A stretch of DNA of 64,000 nt from the NCBI GenBank assembly GCA_002786025.1, contig NHNW01000009.1, forward strand, positions 192,376-256,375, given 5' to 3'. Made by a program: the position numbers and the translations under genes. Each line of letters opens with the position of its first letter. Within the stretch, counting starts at the first letter, position 1. The notes beneath the pieces were generated by a model. It had not been told where the DNA came from and ran no database searches. It saw only the letters and a program-made list of their open reading frames with translations. This DNA is from Zasmidium citrigriseum. Lineage: Eukaryota; Ascomycota; Dothideomycetes; Mycosphaerellales; Mycosphaerellaceae. Of the stretch, positions 11,981-23,088 are shown in pieces.

Positions 11981-13214
11981 GTAGGAGGTTGGGTTGGGGG
12001 TGATCTTTGATTCTGGGGTGGAAGGGTTTGGTGTTTTGAGTGATGGGAAGGGGGAGAACGGGAAAGGGTGGGGCATTGGGGATTGTGTGTATGTACTTGG
12101 TGGGGGAGATAGGGTGTATTCTTTAATCCTAAAATCTTTTGACACCTTCACGTTCTGTGCTCTCACCACATTCAGTGTGAAGGGAGAGATGCAGCGCAGT
12201 ATGAACATGTATATCGAAGTTTGAATTCCTGCCGCGTCCCTGAGCCCCCTTGATCTTCTTCCCTGCACTACGTTCTCGTATCTTCCTCGCATTCTGCTCA
12301 TGCTCATGGTTATGCTGTACGATTTGAATATTTCTCGAAAGTAGTAGCATGTTCTTCTGCGAGTTCTCCTTAAGCGTGATGTCGGCGAACTGGAAGTGCA
12401 GAGTATCACGGTATTCGAAATTGGTAATGTACTGATGGCCCATAAAACTTGAGTTTTGAGAACATTCCAGTGTTAACTGTGACGCATTTTGCTTTTCAAT
12501 GTCGTGCTGATGCTTGTCTTGGTGCAATTACGAAATGATGATCGGTAGCTGGGGGAGGGTTTGTCTCGGAAGAGTTGGAAGTGTAAAATATGTATTCATG
12601 AAAGATATAGATGTCTTATTGGCCCCTGGGGCCCGTTTCATTGTCCGTACCTTCATGCTCATGCTCATGCTCATGCTCGTTATGTACATGCTCCTCGTTC
12701 CATTCGCTATTTGTCGTCAGAGCATTTATTGCATTCCAGTCTTATAGCACTCTTCTTCGCCTTTCATCTCTTAGCTACTTAGATGATCCTCCTGACGCCT
12801 GCCGGTCCGTGATGACGAGTATTGCTATTGCTCGCGTTGTTGCTATTCGAAGCGGAAGAATCTCGAGAGGGGATGTGCAAACCCCTCGTAACAGCGGACA
12901 TGATCTGCAGGGTGCGGAGGATGGCGTCGCGGCGGTCGTCTGGTGGAGCTGGAGGGTCTGGGAGAGGACGAGCTGTTGCTGCTGCCTCTTGTCGTGGGGC
13001 AGTGTTGGTACTGTCGGGGTATCGCTCGTTCTTGCGACGCTGACGTTTGGTCTGGGTCGGAGCTGGAGGTTGGAGATGAGAATTCCTACTCCCCTCTGCA
13101 GACTGAGGAGCCTTAGAAGGCGAGGCTCTCCTCTCCTCAGTGGTTCGCTGATGACTTGATTTCGGAGTCGAGATTCTGGCCGCACCGTTACCATCTCTTC
13201 TTCAAGTAGCCCTC
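11981..13214. other. Convergent intergenic region with short repeats
   Basis: 1.2 kb between the convergent ends of the Ser/Thr-rich frame and the 14-3-3-like gene, so terminators for both should lie here. It holds four ATGCTC units at 12655-12678 and a perfect 6-1-6 inverted repeat (GGCCCC-T-GGGGCC) at 12621-12633. No coding frame was convincing. Confidence 0.45.
12655..12678. repeat. Hexanucleotide tandem repeat (ATGCTC)4
   Basis: Four uninterrupted ATGCTC units, with a related ATGCTCATG stretch near 12298-12306. A simple-sequence repeat between two convergent genes. Confidence 0.85.
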
Positions 13215-14771
13215 TCAAGATTCATCACGTCGGACGTACCCTTCAGGAGGCGTAGCCTGCCGACTATGTGGCTGACTCGCTTCCTCCTCTCGACTGACCG
13301 CACCGTCTCTCCCGCGGCCGCTTCCCCGGCTTCGTCGACTACTCCGCTGGCTCTGCCGACTCATCGCCCTCTCCTCCGCTTGCTCCACGATCCGTCGTTT
13401 ACTCGCTTTGTCTGATGCTGCTGATGTGACGGACGATGCTCGTCTAGCCCCTTGCTCGCTGCGACTGCTTAGTCGGGAGACGGGCGGGCTCAGGACTGTT
13501 GTTGCGGCTGCTTCGTCTGTTGATTCGACTTCGGGGACGGTCGAGAGGCGTTCGGGGGTGCGCATCATTGTGCGCGGGATGTGGGAGATGTTGACGCTTG
13601 GTTGTGTGTTTCCTGTGCTCATCCTCTGGCGACGGTTTTCGGCTGGACTGACTGCTATCGTGCGGTCGATTAGGGGCTTGCTGTTGCTGGTCGAAGTGGA
13701 TGAGTTCTGTCGAGCGACCCGCTTATTCGGACTTGAGGCTTGTTGCTGGAGCGTGTTGCTGCTAGGTCGCGGCGTCGAGTCGTTGGATCCTCTTCTGACT
13801 ATTCCTCCCAAAGCTCGAACAAGTGCTGAGGCATCTGCGAATTCATCGTCGTCGAGACCGTCGGAGGAGCTATAGACGTCTTTGATTGTCCGACGGGCGA
13901 GTTTGCGTGAGCGCTCGTGTTCCTTTGCGCAGTCCCATAGGAACGCTGCGTGTTCGAGGGCGATTGACAGGCGCAAGGCGTGAGTTGGTGGGAGGAGAGT
14001 ATTGGCGAGATGCTGAGCGCTGTCGAAGTGCTCGCGGGCCATCGGGACGAAGTTCAGGGGCGGGAGTAAGAACGCTGCTGCGGACTGCGTTGGGGAGATG
14101 TTGATGGGCGCCAGTCCTGGAGGTCTCGTCGGCGTCCGTCTTGCTTCTGCCGGGACACCAAACACCGCCAGTCCAGGAGGAGGCGGTGTTTGTGCAGCAG
14201 CGTATGGATTCGTCACGTACGATGCCTCAGATGTCATCGATGGGATGGGATCTCGCAGGGCTGCCTTCTCTGAGCGCCGTCTTCCATGTCGATTGCTGTC
14301 CCTCTCGTTCGGAGGTGATCTTTTCGGCGAGCTTTTCGTCCCCTGAGTGGCTTGCGGTGACTTCTCGCTCGACAGCGGACTGGTCGAATCGTATGAGCGA
14401 CCGGTAAGCTGGCTGATGGGAGGGTGGTTGTGGAACAGGCAGAAGACGTGGTAGAGCGAGGCACGTAGCTTCGCTGCCATAACCCGACATTCTGGCCCTC
14501 GCTCTCCATCTTGACAGTACGGCAGGATGTACACCTCCGTGATCGACAAGCCTTCCCGTGCGAGCCAGATGATGTGGTGGTACAGTTGCAGAGACTTGGT
14601 GTCTCGAGTGTTGTCGAGCTTTCGCAACTTGCGCGCCCTGTAGAGTTTCCTCGAAAGGAGGATGGAGAGGCCCAAGACCTGGTAGAGCGATGCGGAGAGG
14701 AGGGCGTTGAATGGTGCTGTCTGCTTGGCGAGGCGACCCAAGAGCTTCTCCTCGATAGGAGACACTGCCAT
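13215..14771 (-). CDS. Divergent 14-3-3-like protein with long disordered insert and tail
   Basis: A single exon of 518 residues. The N-terminus (1-125) is helical and matches the first half of a 14-3-3 fold only loosely ('LYHHIIWLAREGL', 'ECRVMAAKLRASLYHVF'). Residues about 126-235 are a Ser/Pro-rich insert. The second 14-3-3 half follows at about 236-320 with the family's telling pattern: 'AREHFDSAQHLANTLLPPTHALRLSIALEHAAFLWD', equivalent to the canonical 'LxPTHPIRLGLALNxSVF' helix. The remaining 190 residues are Ser/Arg-rich and disordered. Canonical 14-3-3 proteins are about 250 residues and bind phosphoserine partners; whether the phosphate-binding Lys/Arg triad survives here is not clear by eye. 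Probably cytosolic; function unknown. Confidence 0.78.
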   Translation of the reverse strand: MAVSPIEEKLLGRLAKQTAPFNALLSASLYQVLGLSILLSRKLYRARKLRKLDNTRDTKSLQLYHHIIWLAREGLSITEVYILPYCQDGERGPECRVMAAKLRASLYHVFCLFHNHPPISQLTGRSYDSTSPLSSEKSPQATQGTKSSPKRSPPNERDSNRHGRRRSEKAALRDPIPSMTSEASYVTNPYAAAQTPPPPGLAVFGVPAEARRTPTRPPGLAPINISPTQSAAAFLLPPLNFVPMAREHFDSAQHLANTLLPPTHALRLSIALEHAAFLWDCAKEHERSRKLARRTIKDVYSSSDGLDDDEFADASALVRALGGIVRRGSNDSTPRPSSNTLQQQASSPNKRVARQNSSTSTSNSKPLIDRTIAVSPAENRRQRMSTGNTQPSVNISHIPRTMMRTPERLSTVPEVESTDEAAATTVLSPPVSRLSSRSEQGARRASSVTSAASDKASKRRIVEQAEERAMSRQSQRSSRRSRGSGRGRDGAVSREEEASQPHSRQATPPEGYVRRDES

Positions 14772-17322
14772 CGACTAGAGCCCTCGAAGCTCATGCAATG
14801 GTCAGTGTCTCGTTCAAGTCCAGATGATTAGTAGCAGGTCGCGGAAAGGAAAGATGATGAGGTCTCGGCAATGACTTGAACGATCTCAACGATAATCAGA
14901 CTGTTGAGCGCAAAGTCCTCCAAGATGAGGCAGTAGTATGCAAGCCGCGGCGTGAGATCAACGTGGTTGGTAGTCTACCGCACAGCATACCTTTCAGCCC
15001 AGCCCAAGCACCTTAACCGGTAACCGCGCTGGACGAATGATGCGGACCGATGCCGAGCAATGCCGTCGCTGGCGACAAGCAGGATCAGGGCCTGGTCGGG
15101 TGCTCGCAGTGTCCGGTGACAGCAGACACGTGCTAGGCGCGGGTTCGGACAGGGAGCAGGGCGAATAGGCAAGGCAAGGAGATTGCGGCGGTGGAGATTG
15201 GAGGGTGCCGTGATTATGTGCGGCCAATGGCACAATTAGAGGCCTGGGAATACCGAAAAAAGAAGGGACAGTGTACAGCAGTCGTATTTTCGATGTCGAT
15301 GTCGTCGTCGTCCTCGTGGCGGGATGCCGGCCGGCGGCGGGAAGCGCTCGTTGACGGCGACTAGAAGCCATCAGCGCTATGTCGGTGGATGGGGAGAATG
15401 AGAGCAGTGGTGGTGAAGAGAAGGACAGTAGTACCTATTATGTTGCGTAGGAAACAGACTTCGGTGCTAAGCAGAGCGACAGCGTGTGATTCGCTTTGGG
15501 CTGGTGGTGAAGCACCAATGAAGGTCGGCGATGAGGGCAAAGGCAGTCAGACGTCACGGGCAAGACGCTGTTTTGGTTGTCGTCGTCGTCGGGTGGCTGG
15601 TGCGAGTGTAGGCGCGCTGGGGCATTGTTGACCGTTCTTCACTGCCGCTGCTCTTCCTCTTATGCTTTCTTTGCTGGCGGTGCAGTGGCAAATGGGAACG
15701 AAGTCGCCTGCTGGATGCTCGATGGATGGATGGCCGCCTCGTTGAATCGTTGCTCGCTCTCAATCAATTTCGCGCTCGACCCCGGCTCTGTGCGCTCGTC
15801 GCGGGCAGGACTCTTGGTTCGGCGGGCGGCAGGGCAAGGTATAGCAAAGCAGGCTTCAAACAGGTGTAATGGATTTCAGCAAACAACCGCCAACGCCTCC
15901 AACGCCAGCAGCTCGCAGGCCGTCAATGCCCAATTCTCGAGGCTGGTCGTTCGCAGGAGAAAGGAGCAAGAACCGCGCGCGCTGGCAGAAAGGCATCGCT
16001 CGCACCTCCGTCTCTCTGCAGTCTGCTGCACCGGTCGGCTAGGTGCATGCGGTGGGCCATGGCTCCGCTGTCGCTGCAGCAGACGTGGCACCAGCAACCT
16101 GACTACGCCTGCCCATTCTACACCCAACACAGCGTGCAAGTAGCCGAGTCTGACGTAGGCGCAGGCACGCCGGAACTCTCGTTCGTCGTCGCGGAGGAGT
16201 CGAGGTCAGAGTATGCGCTGGCACATGTAATCCAACCTTCGCCGCCTTGCCCGGACCGGCTAGACTGCCAACTCAATTGCTCAAGCGACGTCGACAACGC
16301 GGTCCTTCGAAGAACTCACCATCACCGAGAGATACTGTACATCGACTACCTGCCTCCCGGTATCATCGTACTGCGGGCCAGTCGCACGAGCGTTTACGTT
16401 CCCTGCTGCAGCGCTGCACATTGACGCCGTCATGGGTTTCCTGGCCCCATCTGCAGAGCTACAGCCGTTCGGCAGTCCAACATCAACAAAACGATCATTT
16501 CGATATCATGACCGCAACATATCCACCAGACACCCGAGCCGCCGCTCTCATCTCACAAACGTGCATACAAAATCTCCAACGCTTACCCCAAAACACCTCT
16601 GGATCAATCTTCCTCGCTCCCTCGCACCACTCCCCAGCCCTCAACCCGCCCCGACAAGCAATCCTTCGCCACAAACGCATAGCTCGCCTGTCCCAAAACC
16701 AACGGACTCATGCATCTCAGGCCCCGTGAGCAGCAGCGGCGCGCATGAGATCTGGTTTAAAAACAGCATCTGAAAAAGGCGGTGACGCCCGCTGTTCATT
16801 GGCTGGATGCTCCCGCTGCATGGAGACATTCGTCGACGTCGGCTGGACGTATATATTGGTACGAGAGATGCACTCCGTAAGTTCTTGAGCGTGAGAGTGA
16901 CTGAGAGACGATCTTGAGATGTGCAGAGTCGTCTGGTGATGTCGATGTGGCGTTCGACACAAGTTCTGACCCTGCAGGAGTTCGCACGGTCGTTCCATGT
17001 GTACCGTGGTACCGAGTGCATACTTGTCTCAGATACTGACACTTTGTGGATACCTTCTCCAACTGCCCTCCCTCTTCCGTTCAACTTGGAGCATTGGCTC
17101 TCTCGAGAACAGCGATTGACACTAAGCTCTGGGAGGGCTTGTTGCATTCTCAAACATTTGCCAGAGAGTAGGACATCGCTGCGAATATCTTCCACGTTGG
17201 CCGGGACTTCGGGAGTACAGGAGAGTTGTGGGTCGACCATGAGAGAAGTATTGCCTTCTATTCAAATCTCCTTCTATGTGCTGGGTGTTGCTCATCTCAA
17301 GATCTGTCGTCATGTAGATGTT
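14772..17322. other. Gene-poor region, nothing supported
   Basis: 2.5 kb between the 14-3-3-like gene and the 3' end of the antiporter. Several frames of up to 200 codons exist on both strands, but none has domain motifs, a leader or a plausible exon structure. It must contain the 14-3-3-like gene's promoter (near 14780-15300). Confidence 0.4.
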
Positions 17323-19338
17323 CTACGCCCCACCCGGCATCAACTTCTTCCCCTTAACACTCTTCCACTCCATCATCAAACTCGCCAAAAAAGCCAACCC
17401 ACTAACCGCAATCGGCATAATAAAAGCCGTCGTAATAGCCTTATCATAAGCCCTCAGGACCCCCGGCAAAAACTCCTCCGTCACAGCCTCCCTCACATGC
17501 GCCGCACCAAACTGCACCACCCTCGCAACATCCACCCCGGGCGCCAAGATCGGCAACTGCTTGATCAGCGTGTTGGTGAAGATATTCTGCGCGATGGAAA
17601 CGGCGATCGCCCCGCCGAGCGTGTTGAAGAAGATTGCCACTGCATTGCCGACGGGCATGTCTTTTTCGGGAAGCACGACTTGCACGGCGATAAAGGGGAT
17701 TTGGACGCAGGCTCCGGCGCCTACGCCGGCGAGGATTTGGTAGCCTATCCAGGTTCCGGTTGAGGAGTCGACTTTGAGGGTGTAGAGGAGGCCGCAGCCG
17801 ATTACGAAGATTATGGAGCCGATCCACCTGGACTGGTTAGTTTCAGAGGGATGGTGGTGGTGTGGGAGACTTACATTGGTGGGTTGTAGGGGCCGATTAT
17901 TGTGATTGCTGCGCCAACTACGATTGAGGAGAGGGTGATGCTGACGAGGTAGGGGATCGTTCGAATGCCAGATGCTTCAGCGCCGACACCTTTTACTGCC
18001 TGGAAGTAGAATGGCAGGTAGTAGATGTGCCTGCTTGAGATCAGCGCTTGTTGAACATGCTGCGGTGGGTACTACTTACGCATATAGAGCCATGGCAAGA
18101 AAGGTCGAGAACAAGGCACAGGCTGCCACAGTCCTCTGCTTCCCTAGCACTCTCGGAGGCATCGTTGCTCGATCTCCCAGATAGAACTGCAGGCCGATGA
18201 AGCAGCAGATGATCAAGCCAAATCCGAGGATACATCCCCAAACTTTGCTGTCCGACCAAGCGTAGGTGGTCCCGCCCCATTGCAGAGCCAGCAAAAGACA
18301 TACGATCGCACAGATGAGCAGAAAAGCTCCGGCGATGTCAATCTGCTTGATCTTCTCTTTGACGGTCATATCCGTGTATCTCCTCGGCGGATTGCTGAAA
18401 AAGAAGAAGACCACAGCAATACTGACGGCTCCAAAGGGCAGATTGATCCAGAAGCACCTGCAACATCATTAGCATCCACACTTTCCCCTCAAACACCCCC
18501 TTTGCATCCAAACTCACCACCTCCAAGAAACCTTATCCGTAAACGCACCCCCCAGAATCGGTCCCACAACCGACGAAATCCCAAACGTACTACTCAGCAA
18601 CGCAATATACAACGCCCTCCTCCTCAACGGCACACTATAACCAATAATCGTCATCGCACCACTAAAAAGCGCCGCCGCGCCCGCGCCCGCCACCGCCCGT
18701 CCGACAATCAACATAGTGCTACTCGTCGCCGCCGCACACAACACACTCCCCACCTCGAAGATCACCAACGCGGAGATGTAGACCCATTTTACATCGAAGT
18801 AGGTGTAGATTTTCCCGAAGGAGGGTTGCAGGGAGGTTGTTGTTAGGAGGTAGGCGGACCCGTACCAGCCTACGTCGTCGAGGGAGTCGAAAATTGTGGT
18901 TATTTTGGGGATTGCGGTGGCTATTATTGTGTTGTCGAGGGCGACGACGAAGGTTGCGAGGAGGAGGCCGGTTGTTAGGAGGTAGAGGGGTGGGCCGGTT
19001 AGGTATTTTGAATCGTCTTCTTCTGAGGGCGAGGCATTGTCGCCGTCCTCGGTGGTGGTGGTTGTGGTTTGGCCCTTCTCGTCTATGGTGGTATCGTCTT
19101 CCTGTTCTCCTCCAGAAGCGTGATGCTCCTTCGAGACACCGTGTTCCTTGGTTGCTCCATCTCTTGCTTTTCCCTCACGTTCTATTGTTGAAGTTGCAGT
19201 GTTCTCGGCCCCCGGGTCCGCGTTGACGTTGGACTCGATGCTTGGCTGCGCGGCATCTTCCGTCTTGCGGAACAAGGTGCGCAAGCGGCTGGGAACTTTC
19301 TTCGACGACATCTCTTCTTCCTTTCTTCCCATCAACAA
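17323..19338 (-). CDS. MFS drug:H+ antiporter, DHA2 (14-TM) family
   Basis: Exons 18518-19338, 18080-18457, 17875-18030 and 17323-17827; all three introns have canonical ends and the joined frame gives 619 residues (610 if the second ATG at 19311 is used). The first 130 residues are hydrophilic and charged. Then come 14 predicted membrane segments with the DHA2 motif C/D1 region 'VVALDNTIIATAIPKI' in TM1 and 'GWYGSAYLLT' in TM2, 'GRAVAGAGAAALFSG' in TM4 and 'GPILGGAFTDKVSWRW' in TM5. Such proteins sit in the plasma membrane and export toxic compounds in exchange for protons. It has no metabolic neighbours that would point to a substrate. Confidence 0.92.
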
Positions 19339-19898
19339 ACATCATTCAGAGGACGGAGACGAGATGGAGATGTCCTGTTATCATCTACGCGATCGCACAC
19401 ACCCGCACGTGGACGCCATGAGAGGACAGACACCATTCGATCGGAAGGCCTGCTTCCGGCCATCTTTACCACCTTTGGCGGAGACCCCGTGTCGAATACT
19501 CTGGGAACGAATTTACCGAGGAGCCTCATCGAGGAGCTGCTGCGAGATTCGCGAACGCCCTATCATCGACTGTTTTCCAAGGCAACTTTTGTCGACAGAA
19601 GAATTGGCGCTATTCTGAATGGGTTTGTTGCTCAGTTCTATTTCATCTGCTCTCATCTATATCTATTTACAAGAAGAAGAATTGTTGTCGTTCTGCTGCT
19701 GGAGATGAGGGCACGCCCGTAGCTGGCTCAGCTGCAGGAAGGAATCTGGTGTGCCTCGTACAACTTCGTATCCTTCACCACCTCGCTCGCCAAACCACTC
19801 AAACCCCGGCCCATCAATCATGAACCACTTTCGTACGTCGTCTGTCGTATAGCTCGCTTCCATCTCAACCTCACCTCCCCAATTCACCTTTCACAATT
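19339..19898. other. Promoter of the antiporter plus a short unassigned frame
   Basis: About 560 bp. The right part contains a minus-strand frame (19663-19887, 74 codons) lying just downstream of the small Cys-rich gene. It could be a second exon of that gene or chance; I found no good intron joining them. Confidence 0.35.
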
Positions 19899-20123
19899 CT
19901 ACCTCCTGCCGCCCACCTTCTTCCTCCCACCACCAGCTCTAGATCGTGGCACCGCAGGCTCTGGCTCCTCGTAGCAGTGCGTGCAGTCTTTGTCCATCTT
20001 GACTGTGGCCCAGATCTCGCCGCGGCCGCAGGGCTTTTGGAGGAGGGCGGCTTGCGGGCAGAAGGCTGCGAAGACGGTCTTGGTGTGCCCGCAGGGGTGG
20101 CTGTGGGCGTAGTATTTGCACAT
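19899..20123 (-). CDS. Small Cys/His-rich conserved-looking hypothetical protein
   Basis: 74 residues with Cys and His spaced like a small metal-binding knot: 'MCKYYAHSHPCGHTKTVF', then 'FC' (residues 21-22), 'KPCGRGEIW' and 'DCTHC', followed by a basic tail (RAGGGRKKVGGRR). The 'CKYYxxxHxCGHTK' opening recurs in small uncharacterised fungal proteins. No leader or membrane segment, so probably intracellular. The stop falls directly after a basic run; an intron near the 3' end that extends the protein is possible. Function unknown. Confidence 0.6.
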   Translation of the reverse strand: MCKYYAHSHPCGHTKTVFAAFCPQAALLQKPCGRGEIWATVKMDKDCTHCYEEPEPAVPRSRAGGGRKKVGGRR

Positions 20124-21730
20124 CGTGGTGGCTGGTGAGGATGGTGTTGAGATGTCGAGGTGTCAAGGTGTCGAGTTTGGGAGGCGTAAAGAATGATGTT
20201 GTTGCTATGGCAGGAGCTCGTTCGGCTTCGTGGGTGTTAGCGATGGTGATGAACGTACGGTCAGCGATGGATACTCACGATTGGAGTTCAGTGGACGAGT
20301 TGCTCTCGACAACTGTTGTCCGCTATGGGAGGCTTCGCTTGGGATCGATGAAACTGGATGGCTTCTGCTGATTTTTGATGATGCGAGTATGATGAGTGGC
20401 GAGAGTTTGATCTTTCGAAGGCAGGTAAGGAGCGGTGGTGTTCGAGGAAGGAACGTGGATGAGTCTTGGACTTGAAGACTGCTTTGCTGCTGCGTTGCTG
20501 CTGATATCGACACTTACAGGCGCATCCACTCTCCTTATATGCCGTCGACGACCTCCTTCGATCGATGCCAACACCCTCAACACCAAGACTCTCTCGACGC
20601 TGTCACGCCTGTCCTTCTGCATGAAACTGCACATTCGTCGTACTGATTGCCCACGGAATCTTTCCACCCTGGCACATCTCACTGACATATACCATGACCC
20701 AAAGACTGCATCTTCCCGCGCGGAAGTCCGGCTCGTCACATCAGAACCATCTTTTCGACCCTTCGCAAACAGGTCCGCCGCAGCGTCGACCAACGAGTAT
20801 ACTTACCGCCATTACAAACTGACGCACGAACTCGACATCTACCAGGATCCTGGATCTCTTCGTGCTGTCTTCGAACAAACATGTCGAGTAAGCCCCGGCT
20901 ACCTACAGCGGGACGATCGCACGTGCGACGACGGGTACCTGTCGCACTCCTGCAACAACCCGACGGGAAGGGCGGATCGAGGCAGCATTTGTCGTCGTAG
21001 GGCTGAGGCGGTGACAAATTTTTCGGCCGTCATGACATGACATGCTCGGTCTCTACGTCGAGACCTAAAGCTGTGCGACTTAAGTTGCAAGTACAAGCCT
21101 GCTGTCAAATTTGTGCGGAATTAGGTGAGGTTGTACAGGCACATGTGGTGCTTTGATGATGCCTGAGTTGGCACGGTTGACAGTTTTTGACAGCGAGGGG
21201 TGGGAGTTTGTGGTACTGAGGGTTGACGGTTTGGTTGATTGCTGAGAGCAAACAGGTAGGCTGGTGCTGTGACTTGCGTTCTTGCTTTGCTGAGAGAGTT
21301 GGAGAGTCGGGTTGTGGAAGACTTGCATTGCCGAGAGGTCGGACGGGCGGTCAATTCAAGATGCCTTGGACCGGTTGTTGAATTCCATGTGACTGCCAAG
21401 ACAATCGAGTTGAGAGCTGTCTGTCGTTGGCTTCCCGTTGGAAGAGGTCGAAATGGCATCAGCGCGGTCAATGATTTCGAACGTAATGCTGAATGAATCA
21501 CAGGGAGCGGTGTTCTATCGCGGCATAGCGTGGTCGAGCGTACTCCCTGAGCTCAGACTCTCAGATTCCATGCCCGCGAATGCAGTCTCATCTCGAAGCT
21601 GAAGATACAGGACTGACCAGAAGCAGCTGAAGATCGTGAAGTTACCGTGCGGTAGATGCTCAAGAAGTAGATTGACACAAGTACATGGCCTCCTTATGTG
21701 ATCTTACATCCCCAAGCTTCCTTTATACAT
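20124..21730. other. Gene-poor region, nothing supported
   Basis: 1.6 kb. The longest frame (plus strand, 20435-21040) has no recognisable domain and an unlikely composition. No repeats noted. Confidence 0.35.
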
Positions 21731-22252
21731 CTATGCAACCTCAACCGACAAGTTCGTCACCACATTACCCTTGGTGGCGACGGAGTATGGGCACACTTCA
21801 GCGGTCCTATCCACGAGCTTCTGCAAATCCTCCTTCTTCATTCCCTTGGCCCACACATGCATATCCACCCGAATCCCCAAATCCAACTGCTTCAAATCCC
21901 CAATCAAATGCGCCGTGCAGTTGACCACACAGTCCTCCGTCTTAGACGGGAGCTTGATCCCCAATGTCGGGGCCGTGGCGCCCATCGCGCCCTGGAAGCA
22001 GGCGCCGTAGCCGGCCGCGAACAGTTCTTCGGGGTTGGTCTTGTCGCCCGCACCGCCGAGGGATTTGGGCATTCCCAGCTCGAGGGAGAAGTGGGGGGAT
22101 TCGACGTGGCCTTGCCGGCCGCCGGTTGCTTTGGCGTGGGCGGAGGCCAATGCGGGAGCAGAGGCGGCGTTGAGGAAGCGCTTTTGGGCGGGTTGTGCCA
22201 GGCGGGGCACTGCCGTGCGGAGAAGGGGGCGGAGGGCGCGGGTTGATGCCAT
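21731..22252 (-). CDS. OsmC/Ohr-family thiol peroxidase, probably mitochondrial
   Basis: A single exon of 173 residues. The first 35 or so residues are Arg/Ala-rich without acidic residues, like a mitochondrial targeting peptide. The mature part matches organic hydroperoxide resistance proteins (about 140 residues): 'ATGGRQGHV' near the start, 'TNPEELFAAGYGACF' containing the peroxidatic Cys85, and 'AEVCPYS' containing the resolving Cys154. The family reduces organic and lipid hydroperoxides using two conserved Cys, regenerated by lipoyl or thiol donors. Both cysteines and the catalytic-site Glu/Arg context are present, so it should be active. Bacterial Ohr proteins lack the leader. Confidence 0.92.
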   Translation of the reverse strand: MASTRALRPLLRTAVPRLAQPAQKRFLNAASAPALASAHAKATGGRQGHVESPHFSLELGMPKSLGGAGDKTNPEELFAAGYGACFQGAMGATAPTLGIKLPSKTEDCVVNCTAHLIGDLKQLDLGIRVDMHVWAKGMKKEDLQKLVDRTAEVCPYSVATKGNVVTNLSVEVA

Positions 22253-22790
22253 TGTGATTGATGTGGCGGTTTTGTGTGACGGTGAGGTGTTGTGTGATGG
22301 TGTTAGTTGATGGAGGAAGAGAAGTACCTGTCGATCGAGAGGAGCTTTGATGGAGCTCGAGCGGAATGACGTTGGCCGCTTTTCCGCAAGCGTGACCCTT
22401 GCTCAACTCAATTGATCCTGCAATCGAGGCCGAAGTTCAACCCCTAGTCACAAACAACCTCTTCGTTCGTTCTTGTTAGATCGAACCTTGACTTCGAGAG
22501 TATCTGTCGGCTCTGAACTTGGCCTGCTTCGTTGTGGGACGGCTTCTGCGTTGTGCGATACGGCGGCGTTCAATGAGGCCAAGACTGTGCTCTTCGTCAG
22601 GTGCAGGGATGACTTACTTGTCAGTGATGGATGGAGTGAGGAACTTACCTGATGGTGGTATTGAGCGATGTTGATGATTGTGCGAGCCAGAAGACATTGA
22701 CAGATCGACAGAAGGCTACTCGAGGTCTCAAAAATGGGTCGGAGTATCCGAGACGTACATGATTCCCAGATGTGGACTCGCTGATTGAAC

Positions 22791-23088
22791 GTGGCAGGTT
22801 CCACATTGTCAGGAGCTCATATTCAGATTGATCGTATGAGGATTGTGACTGGTTACACGGTCTCATGTCGATTCAAATTGCGTGACTTCAAGAGCGCCAT
22901 GGTTGGTTACATGGATCATGTTGTCGATTCGAATTGGGCGATTCCAAGAATCATGGCAGGTTCCATGCTTCGAGTCATCGAATTGAATTGGTATTCCAAG
23001 AGGTCGAGTGGTCGGTTCCACCTTTTTCTTGCAGATTGAGATTGTACAGCATTGCTGCTGATTTGACGATGCGAGCGGCGGGTTCCGC
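22791..23088. repeat. Degenerate 54-bp tandem repeat with a small hairpin per unit
   Basis: Six copies of a 14-bp core start at 22791, 22845, 22899, 22953, 23008 and 23075: spacings 54, 54, 54, 55 and 67. Each core is a 4-nt left arm, a 6-nt centre ending GGTT, and a 4-nt right arm. The arms are GTGG/CCAC, GTGA/ACAC, ATGG/ACAT, ATGG/CCAT, GTGG/CCAC and GCGG/CCGC, so the outer pairs change together. Between cores lie diverged TCGATTC-AATTG and ATTCCAAGA blocks. Four of the copies also sit in one plus-strand open frame (22785-23039), where 54 bp equals 18 codons. Confidence 0.75.

Noticed and set aside
15577..16143. 188-codon plus-strand frame in the gene-poor 15-16 kb stretch
   Set aside because: Odd composition (Cys/Arg/Ala), no recognisable fold, and equally long frames on the other strand.
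20435..21040. 201-codon plus-strand frame
   Set aside because: No domain motif; not extended by plausible introns and not matched by a promoter-like upstream.
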